The notes under the pieces were generated by a model, which had not been told where the DNA came from, ran no database searches, and saw only the letters and a list, made by a program, of their open reading frames with translations. The translations under genes and the position numbers were made by a program. Positions 54,172 to 64,000 of a DNA stretch of 64,000 nucleotides are shown in pieces; within the stretch, counting starts at the first letter, position 1, and every line of letters starts with the position of its first letter. Source of the stretch: Lactuca virosa (taxonomy: Eukaryota; Streptophyta; Magnoliopsida; Asterales; Asteraceae); assembly GCA_928212115.1 (NCBI GenBank), contig CAKMRJ010003334.1:18692037-18756036 (forward strand). Direction: 5' to 3'.

Positions 54172-55366
54172 TGTAACATCCATAAAATTTTGAAATTTTA
54201 AAACTTTTAAATAAACCCAAAAACCATCATTTATTACAAATTCTTTTCAAAATAAGTTGAACATCAGAGAAATCCCAAAGATCATAAAACAAATATGAGG
54301 AGGTGCACGATCACGCCTTCGCCTTCCTGCGATCCTCAAAAGTGCCTGAAACATAATCCAAAACTGTAAGCCCGAAGCTTAGTGAGTTTCCCCAAAATAC
54401 CAATCACAATACAAAAACAAGAATAAAATCACAAACAACATGTTGACCCAACTCGTCGAGTGCACATACTAACTCGTCGGGTTACTACAGTACTCAGAGA
54501 AATGCGAAAAATCCAAGCCAACTCGTTGAGTTCCTATAGTATCCAGAAAAGCGGGAAAACCCGAGCCAACTCGCCGAGTTGTCAGGACAACTCTCCGAGT
54601 TTTCCCAGCTTAACTCTTTCAGTCCTTTTTCACCCATTCTAACGCTTAAGAATGTAGATCTGGTACCCCAAGAGATGGAAAACCACGTAAAGTTTCTAAC
54701 TTTACGTCCATGCATGTCACCAAGAGGCTTCAAATCTTAAAGAAGGCTTAATAAGGGACCTAAAGTATGAAGGGGGCCTTGAACTTGATAAAGCTTGAAA
54801 CTTTAAGCCTAAAGAGGCCACACACGTCCAGATCTGAAGTAATAACTTCATGAAATGCCCAAACCTAAGAATGATCCCAAAATGAGCCAAAAATGACAAT
54901 AAACTTCCAAGGAAGAGATCTAAGCAATAGATGAGCAAGTTTCGACTTTTTACCTCAAAAGAGTAGCTAAACTCAAGAAGATTCTGGATCTAAAGCTTCC
55001 CCTTCAAGCTATGCACCACCAACTTTAAGCTCTTAAAGAGAACACCAAGGAAACACTCTTTAAGCTCACACACACTCAAATATGGGAGTGAAAACACGAG
55101 ACTAGGGTTTCTTGACAGAGGAGGCGATTAGGGAGGCCATCAATAGGAATTAAGGCCTTTAAATAGGGTGCAACACCCTAAAAATTAGGGTTTCATATTC
55201 AGCCACCAACTCGTCGAGTTTTCTTATGCAGCTCGTCGAGTTGGTCGAAAAAGATCCGCGGCCCAAAGACTTTCAACACGTCGAGTTGAGGCCATCAACT
55301 CGACGATTTCCAAGGAAAAATTTCCTTTTTAATAAAATTCTCGTACCTGGGAATCAGGATGTTACA
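54172..55366 (-). repeat. Gy-G 3' LTR, internally deleted (1,195 bp)
   Basis: On the minus strand TGTAACATCCTG...TTATGGATGTTACA. Relative to the 5' LTR it lacks the equivalent of 61029-61623, with CATG shared at the breakpoints; that part includes the donor-like site. It keeps the TATA box (55167-55156), CTCGNCGAG motifs and the hairpin at 54685-54707. Confidence 0.95.
54685..54707 (-). promoter_or_regulatory. Conserved LTR hairpin (Gy-G 3' LTR)
   Basis: Arms ACGTAAAGTT and AACTTTACGT with a 3-nt loop. In the 5' LTR (61886-61908) one pair is disrupted. Confidence 0.55.
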
Positions 55367-55383
55367 ACTCTCACCCACTTGAA

Positions 55384-58300
55384 CTAGGCTTTGTCCTCGA
55401 AGCCTGCTACGGTGAACAATTCCGGATAATGCTCTCGCATCTCAGCCTCCGGCTCCCAGGTCCACTCATATCTCTTTCGATGTTGCCACTGTACCTTTTC
55501 CAAAGGTACCTCCTTGTTACGCAAAACCCTTACCTTCCTTTCCAGAACAGCCACATGCCTCTCAGCATAGTTCAGGGGCTCATCAACCTGAATGTCATCC
55601 AATGATACTACTGCAGCCTCGTCTAGTACGCACTTTCGCAACTGTGAGACATGGAAAGTGCTATGAATCTGACTGAGCTCCTCCGGAAGATCCAATCTAT
55701 ACGCAACCTTGCCAACCCTAGCAATAATCCGGACTGGTCAGATATATCGAGGGCCCAACTTCCCCCTCTTCGTGAAGCGAATTACACCCTTCCAGGTTGA
55801 GATCTTCAGCAACACCATGTCACCGACCTGAAACTCCAACTCAGATCGGCACCGGTCGGCATAACTCTTTTTCCGACTCTGAGCAGTCTGTAATTGCTGC
55901 CTGATTCGCTTAATCATCTTTATAGTCTGCAAACCACCTCGGTCCGACCAATGACCCTGTGACCAGCCTCGCCCCAACAGACTGCGGTACGACATCTCCG
56001 CCCATACAACAACTCAAAAGGCGGAGCACCAATACTGGAGTGGAAATTGTTGCTGTAGGAGAATGGTCCGCTCCCACCAAATTCAATGACGTAGGCTCAC
56101 AACATATTCTCGAGAGTCGGAATGGTCCGCTCGCTCTGGACATCGGTCTGCGGATGATAAGTTGTGCTGAAATGCAGCCTCATGCCCAGTTCCTCATGGA
56201 ACTTCAGCCAGAAATGAGAGGTGAACCGAACATCACGGTCTGAAACAATAGAGACCGGAACCCCATGGCGAGCAACAATCTCGCGAATATACACATCAGC
56301 CAACTTCTCGGCCGACGAGCTCTCCCGAATTGCCATAAAATGGGCACTCTTGGTCAATCGATCCACGATGATCCAAATAGCATCAAAACCCTTTTCCGTC
56401 TTCGGCAACTTGGTGATAAAATCCATCAAAATCTGCTCCCATTTCCACATAGGAACCTCCAGAGGTTGCAGCTTGCCATGCGGCCTCTGATGCTCGGCGT
56501 TGACCATCCTACAGGTCAAGCACCTCTCAACATACCAAGCGATCTCTCTCTTCATGCACGGCCACCAATAACTCAAACTCGGATCCCGATACATCTTGGT
56601 GGCCCCCGGATGGATAGACAAGCGAGACTTATGAGCCTCCTCCAACAGAATCTGTCTGACCCCACTAGACACAGGAAACCACACCCGACCGCAACGGCTC
56701 AACAAACCACGACTGTCCGACATAAATCTGGTAATCTCACCCCTGATCCTCTCAATCTTCCAATTCTCCTCTCAAACACACTCAGTCTGAGTCTCCCTAA
56801 TCCGACCCACAAGTGGAGAATCCACAAATATCCTTATACATGTCATCGGAACAGAAGATCCAATCGACTTGCGTCCTAGGGCATCCGCCACCACATTCGC
56901 TTTACCCGGATGGTAAAGGATCTCGTAGTCATAATCCTTAACTACGTCCAGCCACCTGCGCTGCCTCATGGTCAGGTGCGGCTGATCCATTATATGCCTC
57001 AAACTCTTGTGATCTGTGTAGATGGTACAACGGACCCCAGAAAGGTAATACCTCCAAATCTTAAGAGCGAAAACTACCGCTCCCAACTCAAGATAATGCG
57101 TGGGATATCTCGTCTCATGCGGCTTCAGCTTCCGCGAAGCATAAGCTATCACTCGTCCTCTTTGCATGAGGACTGCTCCCAAGCCGGTGATGGATGCATC
57201 ACAGAAAACCACAAAATCCTCAATTCCCTCCAGGAGGGTCAATACTGGGGCCTCGCAGAGTCTCTGCCGAAGGGTCTCAAATGTCGACTACTGCTCAGGG
57301 CCCCACCGGAAATCCACCCCCTTCCTCGTCAGACGAGTGAGGCGCACTGCAATCTTGGTGAAATCCTGAATAAATCTCCGGTAGTACCCTGCCAGACCCA
57401 GAAAACTCCTGATATCCGAGGGAGATTTCGGAACCTCCCACTGCATCACCGCCTCGATTTTGGCCGGATCGACCAAAATCCCATCTTGGTGAACGAGGTG
57501 TCTAATGAACTGAACCTCTCGCAACCAAAACTCGCACTTCGAGAACTTAACATAAAGTCGTTCTTGCCTCAAAACTCCAAGAAGCTAGCAAAGATGCTCC
57601 CCATGCTGCTCCCTAGTCTTGGAATACACCAGGATATCATCAATGAACACTATAACTAAGCCATCAAGCATCGGCCTGCATACCCGATTCATCAAATCCA
57701 TAAATACTGCCAGCACATTGGTGAGCCCAAACGGCATCACCACGAACTCGTAATGCCCATAACGAGTCCATAACACGGTCTTACCCATGTCCTCCTCCCT
57801 TACCCTGACCTGATGGTACCCAGACCTCAGATCTATCTTGGAGAACAAAGATGCTCCCCACAACTTATCAAAGAGATCATCAATCCGCAGAAGGGGATAA
57901 CGGTTCTTCACCGTTACCTTGTTCATCTCCCTATAATCGATGCACATCCGGTGCGAACCATCCTTCTTTTTGACAAAAAGAATCGGCGCTCCCCATGGAG
58001 AACTGCTCGGACGGATGAACTGCTTTCCTAGCAGCTCCTGCAGCTGAGATGACAGCTCCTGCATCTCAGGCGGTGCCAATCGGTACGACGCCTTGGTAAT
58101 AGGGGCCGCACCTGGCACAAGGTCGATCCTCAACTCGACCTGCCTCTCAGGAGGCACACCGGGTAACTCCTCCGGAAATACATCAGCGAACTCCCTGACA
58201 ATAGGAACATCAGCAACTGACACCTGATCCCCAACCCGCGTATCGACCACATAAGCCAAGTAACCTGCACACTCGTGCTGAATGTACTGCCAAGCCCTGG

Positions 58301-58727
58301 CTGCCGAACAAAACCTTGCACCCAACCTGGTGCCCTCACCATAAATAACCAGTTCTCCCCTACTTTGGGTTCGAACTACCACCCGCTGGCCCTCGCAGTT
58401 GATCATGGCACCGAAACGACTCAGCCAGTCCATACCCATAATCACACAGACATCCCCCATAAGAATAAGGATCAAATCAATCGGGAAGGATGCCCCGAAG
58501 ATCTCCAGAATGCAACCCTGATAAACCGAAGTAGCATAAATCTCGTGTTTGTTGGAGATAGAAACTCGCAACAGACATTCCAACTCTCCTATGGGAAAAT
58601 CGAACTCCCTACTAAAGGACCGAGAGACAAAGGACCGACTCGCATCCGAGTCAAACAATACAAGAGCATGCAAGGAGTTCACTAAGAACGAACCTAACAT
58701 AGGTACAAACATATGAGCATAAAACAA
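55384..58727 (-). pseudogene. Gy-G pol (protease, RT, RNase H, integrase, chromodomain-like tail)
   Basis: One frame from 58727 to 56097 with internal stops, then two frameshifts to 55384. Protease: ALVLFDSDASRSFVS (about 58655), with Gly of the usual DSGAS replaced by Asp. RT: PGAAPITKASYRLAPPEM, FVKKKDGSHRMCIDYRE, SKIDLRSGYHQVRV, MPFGLTN and the catalytic FIDDILVYS (about 57630). Stop at 57585, then FLGLAGYYRRF. RNase H: FVVFCDASITGLGAVLMQ, IYTDHKSLRH, ILYHPGKANVVADAL. Integrase: LSIHPGATKMY, CLTCRMVNAEHQ, MDFITKLPK, VDRLTKSAHF, SDRDVRFTS, YHPQTDVQSERT, APPFELLYGRRCR. Tail (55695-55384): HSTFHVSQLRKCV, VQWQHRKRYEWTWEPEAEM. It would copy and insert the element. Confidence 0.92.
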
Positions 58728-58926
58728 TCATAATCAATAAGATAAGAGATAGAAACATACCAGTCACAACATCTGGTGCTGCTCTGGCCTCCTCGGCAAT
58801 GAGATGGAAAGTGTGACCTCGAGCCCTGGAGGACTCCGCCCTTCCCTGAGTCCCCGTCAGTGATCCTCAATATAGCTAGCGCGGGGGCCTGCGCCGGCTT
58901 GGCGGCGAGCAACGGAAAATTGACCT

Positions 58927-59973
58927 TCACATGGCCAACCTGATCACAATGATAACAATCCTCATACTCTGAACCGGGGCGGACTGGCGGTTGTCCCTCG
59001 CATAATGCCCCTCTTTGCCACATTTTTGGCATACTCCACCAGATCGACAAGCTCCAATATGAACCTTCCCGCACTTCCCACAAGTGCGGCCACGCTGACC
59101 CCCAGACCTTGAAGCAGCGGCCTTGAACCACTTCGGTGCCGGTTGCGACCATGTCGGGGCCTGCCTCTGCTCTCTCAACTAAAACTCTATCTCAAGCTCA
59201 CGCCGCCTGGCGGCCTCCTGTAACTCCAGCAAGGTATCACACCGCTGAGTAGAAACAAACTGTCTGATGTCCGTCTTGAGCATGCTCATATAACGGGTCA
59301 TCTGCGCCTGCTTTGAAGCAAACTCAGGGCAAAACATCACCCTCTCAATAAACATCCTAGTGATCTCCGTCACCGACTCCGATCCCTGCCTCAGGTGTAA
59401 AAACTCCTAACCCAACCTCTCGCGCTCGACTCAGGGAATGTAGCGAGTGTGAAACATCTCTCTGAACTGATCCTAAGATATTGCAACCCTCTGCTCATCA
59501 GAGTACGATCCCGTAACAAGTCACCACCAATCCTTCGCTCCGGAGCTCAAGAGATTCAGAACGCACCTGACCTTCTGGTCAGCAGGGCGTGAACACTTGA
59601 AGAAACACCCCTCTACATCAGATAGCCACCTCATGGCTATGATCGGGTCCTGGACTCCATCGAAAGTCGGGGGCTTCGTATTATCGAAGTTACGATACTA
59701 AAAAACCCGCCCTGTCCCAACACCTGCAGCCGCCATGGTTGTGGAGGCTGCAGCAGCAGCCATCTCAGCAATGGCTGCATAGTGATCATAAAAGAACTTC
59801 ATCATCTCGGTCTTGATAGACCCGAACATCTCCGGAATCTGATCCCGGACAATAGCAACCACCTCCTCACGGATGATTTCTCTGATGCGGTCCTCTAACA
59901 ATGCTGGCCCATCCTGACTGCCAGCTCCCGATCCCGACCCGGATCCGATCTCAAATTGTCTTGTTGTCACCAT
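58927..59973 (-). pseudogene. Gy-G gag
   Basis: ATG at 59973 (MVTTRQFEIGSGSGSG), 115 nt after the leader palindrome. In one frame with several stops: an alanine-rich stretch (about 59760-59700), PPTFDGVQDPIIAMRWLSDVE (capsid entry, about 59660), DWW, REMFHTRYIP, EITRMFIERVMFCPEFASKQ and LELQEAARRRELEIEF. Two cysteine motifs follow, CGKCGKVHIGAC and CQKCGKEGHYARDN (about 59080-58990). In the second, the last Cys is replaced by Asn. Confidence 0.9.
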
Positions 59974-60741
59974 ACTAAAAATACACCAGGAAGATATCAA
60001 ATAATCCACATAAATAGCGGGGAACCAACTCCCAACGAAGCCCTAGGGGTTGTGATTTCCTTGCTACGTATGCGGGTCATGTGCTTCCGGTAGTACGGGC
60101 CCATACTACCTTCCACACCTACCCGTGTTTGTCTCAAGGATCATCACAACACCCTAACAATACTCATAAGCATAAACGAACTTGCAGTCCTCACTCCTAA
60201 AGGAAAAGCTAAACAACTCACTACTGGCTGACTGACCCCTCACGACCCATCTATGAAACTTCTACCAACCCTGAAGCACTCGTTTATGCTAGCCATACAT
60301 AACACTGGACCCTATAGACATTTGAATATCTGATCCTACCCTAAGCCCTTCATCAAACAAGAACATGAAATAAGGCCAAACCAAACATTCTCAGGCTATA
60401 AGATCTTAGTTATATATAACCATGATGCATACACTAAGCAACTACAGTAATGATGTCAATTTCATAAAAGAAAGGCCCTAGGCTATCTGCCATCATATAA
60501 TCAGTCAATTCTATCATGCAATTCCTGAAGATCCCTAACCTATCACTAGCATGTTGTCCTAACATATCACAATATCAAATAATAACATGGTATTTTGGGG
60601 TCTACTTACTGGCTCTGGCTGATCGTACACATTACATCCTCCTTTAGTATTTTGAAAACCGTTTGAAAATCATTTTGAAATTTTTTTCCTTAGTTTGAGA
60701 CTCGATTCACATGAGTGTTCCTCCAATTCACTCAGACCAAG
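59974..60741 (-). other. Gy-G leader
   Basis: Untranslated minus-strand leader with the GGGCCC palindrome (60110-60089) and a TTCTTGTTTGATG leader box (60366-60352). Confidence 0.65.
60089..60110 (-). promoter_or_regulatory. GGGCCC palindrome in Gy-G leader
   Basis: On the minus strand GGTAGTATGGG pairs with CCCGTACTACC with a single U-G wobble over 22 nt. Confidence 0.6.
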
Positions 60742-60753
60742 GCTCTGATACCA
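60742..60753 (-). other. Gy-G primer-binding site (tRNA-Met)
   Basis: GCTCTGATACCA on the plus strand, TGGTATCAGAGC on the minus strand, three bases from the LTR end. Confidence 0.95.
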
Positions 60754-60931
60754 ACTTGTAACATCCATAAAATTTTGAAAATTTTAAAACTTTTAAATAA
60801 ATCCAAAAACCATCATTTGTTACAAATTGTTTTCAAAATAAGTTGAACATCAGAGAAATCCCAGAGATCATAAAACAAATATGAAGAGGTGCACGATCAC
60901 ACCTTCACCTTTCTGCGATCCTCGGAAGTAC

Positions 60932-61444
60932 CTGAAACATAATCCAAAACTGTAAGCCCAAAGCTTAGTGAGTTCCCCCAAAATACCAATCACAATACAA
61001 AAACTAGAATAATATCACAAACATCATGCATTCAGAGCCTTCAGTCTAACTGGAATGCCCTACCGGCCAACAGCATGACTGGTACGCCACCTCGGGCCTT
61101 CAGCCCATCTAGAACCTTCTCCGGGCCTTCGACCTGTCTTGTACGCCCCACTAGCCTTCAGTTTATCTAGGACGCCCAAGGTATGCTGACCTTTAGCACA
61201 AAGCAGGTCCGCCTTAACCCAATCACACATAACATGTCGACATATGCATAACAGTTAAACATACAACTAGTCAATCAGACAAACAGACAGATCTTACAAA
61301 TCACTAAGCATAGCATCATCCCTATTAACAGGATACAGATCTAACAGATCACTACAAAACTCAATCATGCAATAATCAGGATAACAATCCGAAAGGGCCG
61401 GCCTTGGTGCCTTTGACCCAACAAGTACAGTGAGGAACACTCAC
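60932..61444 (-). other. Intron-like module in Gy-G 5' LTR
   Basis: On the minus strand: GAG|GTGAGTGTTCC (61444-61434), GGAACTCACTAAG (60976-60964, complementary save for a 2-nt bulge), and ATGTTTCAG|GTAC ending at 60932. Length 513 nt. Confidence 0.45.
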
Positions 61445-62437
61445 CTCACAAGTAGTGTTGAACCGGTACAATCCAACTCCAAAACTCAGCTCCGGACTCA
61501 AAAGCCTACAACCACCATGTGACCCTTTCGATCAAAACCCCGAAATACCCAAAATGACCTCAAAGTCAAACTTGGTCAACCATGGTTAAAGTTAAAGTCA
61601 ACAGTCAAGGTCAACAGTCCATGTTGACCCAACTCGTCGAGTGCACATACCAACTCGTCCAGTTACTACAGTGCTCAGAGAAACGGGGAAAATCCGAGCA
61701 AACTCGCTGAGTTGTCAGCACAACTCGTCGAGTTCCTATAGTATCCAAAAAAGCGGGAAAACCCAAGCCAACTGGCCGAGTTGTCAGGAAAACTCGTCGA
61801 GTATTCCCAGCTTAACTCTTTCAGTCATTTTTCAACCATTCTAACGCTTAAGAATGTAGATCTGGTACCCAAGAGCTGGAAAACCACGTAAAGTTGCTAA
61901 ATTTACGTCCATGCATGTCACTAATAGGCTTCAAAGCTTAAAGAAGGCTTAATAAGGGACCTAAAGAATGAAGGGGGTGTAATATCCTGTTTCGGATTGT
62001 CCGTGATTAGGGTTCGTGGGCTGCAAACCGGGCATGAGGAGGTCTCGGGGTTACGCGAGTTGCTAGAAGCTTAGGACATCTTGTCACCTTTCCGTGGTCA
62101 GACACGTCCAGATCTGAAGTAATAACTTCATGAAATTCCCAAACCCAAGAATGATCCCAAAATGAGCAAAAAATGACAATAAATTTCCAAGGAGGAGATC
62201 TAAGCAATAGATGAGTAAGTTTTTGATTTTTTACCTCAAAAGAGTAGCTAAACTCAAGAAGATTTTGGATCTAAAGTTTCCCCCTTCAAGCTATGCACCA
62301 CCAACTTCAAGCTCTTCAAGAGAACACCAAGGAAACACTCTTTAAGCTCACACACACTCAAATATGGGAGAGAAAACATGAGACTAGGGTTTCTGGACAG
62401 AGGAGGCGATTAGGGAGGCCATCAATGGGACTTAAGG

Positions 62438-62449
62438 CCTTTAAATAGG
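62438..62449 (-). promoter_or_regulatory. Gy-G LTR TATA box
   Basis: CCTATTTAAAGG on the minus strand, identical to LTR-D. Confidence 0.65.
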
Positions 62450-62653
62450 GTGCAACACCCTAAAAATTAGGATTTCATATTCAGCCACCAACTCGTCGAT
62501 TTTTCTTCTCCAACTCATCGAGTTGGTCCAAAAACATGTGCGGCCCAAAGACTTTCAACACGTCGAGTTGAGGCCATCAACTCGACGAGTTCCAAGGAAA
62601 AATTGCCTTTTTAATAAAATTCTCATACCTAGGAATCGGGATGTTACAACAGC

Positions 62654-63268
62654 CTTCAAGATGCGTTATGGTCATTACAAGTTTGTGGTGATGTAATTCA
62701 GGCTCACCAATGCACGAGCAGCGTTCATGGATCTCATGAATCTGGTCTACAGGCTGATGCTGGATCTGTTCTACTCCAAGACCAAGGAGCAGAACGAGGA
62801 ACTAGGGGTGAGCATGGGTCGTTTTTGACCTAAAACCAAACCCAAAACTGATTTATCGGTTTTTAAAAGACTAGAACCCAACCCAACCCAACCCAAAACC
62901 GATGGGTTCGCTTTTTCGGTTTTCGGTTTTCGGTTTTTCCCCGGTTTGGCTTCGGGTTCATCGGTTTTAAACCCAAAAAATATTAAACTTAGCAATTTAT
63001 CAACCCAAATCCAATGACTTCATTAAATAAAAGAACATATGAGGGTGACTTTGAACATATGAGACAACTCTAATATGATATTTAAAATAATTAGTTCATC
63101 TCTAATTTATAAAATTGCATTTAGTATGAAGTTTTGTTCCAGAGTTGATGTGGGATAAGGCATAGATGCTGGAAAAATAAAACAGCAAACAATGTCTATT
63201 TTGTGTAAGATCCAACAGCTTACCAAGCAACCAAGATGTTATTTGTATTCATATTTTTCAGAATATAA

Positions 63269-63311
<43 letters not shown>

Positions 63312-64000
63312 ATTTTATTATTTATATAATAACTTCGGTTCGGTTCGGTTTTTCTTGGTTTCTTAAATTTACAAAACCGACCCAAACCAAAATTTTTGGT
63401 TTTTGAAAATCCAAAACCCAAACCGTCGGTTTCGAAGTTGATTTCGGTTTTTTTGGTATTTTGGTTTGTGGGTTCGATTTTGCTCACCCCTACGAGGAAC
63501 ATTTGCGAGAAGTATTGGAGACCCTAAGGAGGGAGATGCTTTATGCCAAGTTCTCCAAGTGTGAATTCTGGTTGCACGAGGTGCAATTTGTGGGGCACAT
63601 CGTCAACCAGAAGGGTATATTGGTCGACCCGGCCAAGATCGAGGTCGTGATACGATGGGAGTTTCCGAGGACTGCATCTGATATTCAGAGTTTCTTAGGT
63701 CTCGCAAGGTGTTATAGGAGATTTTTCCAGGATTTTTCCAAGATTGCGGTGCCTTTGACCCGTGTGACAAAGAAGAATGTGAATTTTCGGTGGGGGCCTG
63801 ATCAGCAATTGGCTTTTGAGACTCTGAGGAAGAGATTGTGTGAGGCCCCGATTCTCGCGCTCCCTGAGGGTTTGGATGATTTTGTGGTTTATTGTGACAC
63901 ATCTATTTTAGGTTTGGGATCGGTTCTTATGCAGAGGGGTCACGTGATTGCTTACGCTTTATGGAAGCTTAAGCCTCATGAGGCGAACTACCCGACGCAT
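62654..64000 (+). pseudogene. Gy-F RT and RNase H (3' part, runs off window)
   Basis: Continues the RT interrupted at 54171: KMRYGHYKFVVM, a stop, then FMDLMNLVYRLMLD joined directly to FYSKTKEQ. The ~30 bases coding for the catalytic FIDD segment are missing, so the polymerase is dead. It is interrupted by the MITE 62803-63492. It then resumes HLREVLETLRRE, FSKCEFWLHEVQFVGHIV, FLGLARCYRRFFQDF, FRWGPDQQLAFETLR, DFVVYCDTSILGLGSVLMQRGHVIAYA. The window ends in the RNase H domain, before integrase. Confidence 0.9.
62803..63492. mobile_element. hAT-type MITE (690 bp) in Gy-F
   Basis: Perfect 12-bp terminal inverted repeats TAGGGGTGAGCA/TGCTCACCCCTA and a perfect 8-bp duplication CGAGGAAC (62795-62802 and 63493-63500), both hallmarks of the hAT superfamily. 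The interior has no transposase. It is rich in GGTTTTCGGTTTTTC-type words on the plus strand near both ends, sub-terminal repeats as seen in Ac/Ds relatives, plus a TA microsatellite (about 63266-63306). Confidence 0.95.

Larger units (their letters stand above)
54172..62648 (-). mobile_element. Gy-G, nearly full-length Ty3/gypsy chromovirus-like element
   Basis: 8,477 bp on the minus strand: 5' LTR 62648-60757, primer site 60753-60742, leader, gag (59973-58927), protease-RT-RNase H-integrase (58727-55384), polypurine tract, 3' LTR 55366-54172, and a perfect 5-bp duplication. It is the most complete element of the window, yet has about ten stops or frameshifts. The 3' LTR lacks about 595 bp present in the 5' LTR; the 5' LTR has a foreign ~125-bp segment at 61978-62100. 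Confidence 0.95.
60757..62648 (-). repeat. Gy-G 5' LTR (1,892 bp)
   Basis: On the minus strand begins TGTAACATCCCG (62648) and ends TTATGGATGTTACA (60757). CTCGNCGAG motifs flank the TATA box CCTATTTAAAGG (62449-62438) upstream (62489-62600) and recur downstream at 61805-61632. Hairpin 61886-61908. Intron-like module 61444-60932 containing CGGGCCTTC(A/G)-type repeats (61031-61200). Confidence 0.95.

Overview
The window looks like repeat-rich (heterochromatic) plant nuclear DNA, most likely from Asteraceae and probably a Lactuca-type genome. That assignment is inference. It rests on LTR retrotransposons rich in the CTCGNCGAG and GTACGCCCMGCGTAC motifs that I associate with lettuce, plant tRNA-Met primer sites (TGGTATCAGAGC), 5-bp target duplications, and no recognisable intact host gene. 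Essentially every coding stretch is a broken gag or pol of an LTR element.

Layout: 1-814 AT-rich DNA with a MITE-like scrap. 815-4223 minus-strand Ty3/gypsy element Gy-B (3' LTR and pol, truncated in RT). 4224-7155 and 24005-27785 Ty1/copia element Co-1, split by Gy-A. 7156-24004 Ty3/gypsy Gy-A (TSD CAGTC), itself split by Ty1/copia Co-2 at 14302-22070 (TSD ATAGG), so this is a three-level nest. 27786-31712 minus-strand Gy-C leader and LTR. 31991-33758 solo LTR-D (TSD AACAT). 33759-42439 AT-rich DNA with 5S-derived Cassandra-type TRIM fragments, TA microsatellites and one hAT-like element. 42440-44123 copia remnant Co-3. 44124-49495 Gy-E pol, split by solo LTR-H (46264-49154, TSD GTTGC). 49496-51283 one LTR shared by Gy-E and Gy-F, which stand in tandem. 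51284-64000 Gy-F, split by the near-complete minus-strand Gy-G (54172-62648, TSD ACAGC) and by a 690-bp hAT MITE (62803-63492, TSD CGAGGAAC).

The coding parts are dead: frameshifts, stops, a missing capsid core (Gy-A), a missing RT (Gy-A), and a lost catalytic FIDD box (Gy-F). The most interesting material is non-coding and was found by comparing elements inside the window. (1) Seven gypsy LTR types carry an intron-like module, with a GTGAGT-type donor and a TTTCAG-type acceptor. The donor is complementary to an AACTCAC segment just upstream of the acceptor, and the two arms co-vary between families. (2) Three LTR types carry a 9-10-bp hairpin with compensatory changes. (3) Gypsy leaders carry a 22-nt palindrome centred on GGGCCC, 115-116 nt before the gag ATG in two elements. 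(4) Copia leaders carry twin 36-nt hairpins whose outer stems co-vary. (5) LTR promoters are flanked by arrays of short CG-rich inverted repeats shared between unrelated families. These features suggest conserved RNA architecture (splicing, dimerisation/packaging, strand transfer) in plant LTR elements. All of this is inference from reading the sequence; no alignment or folding program was run.
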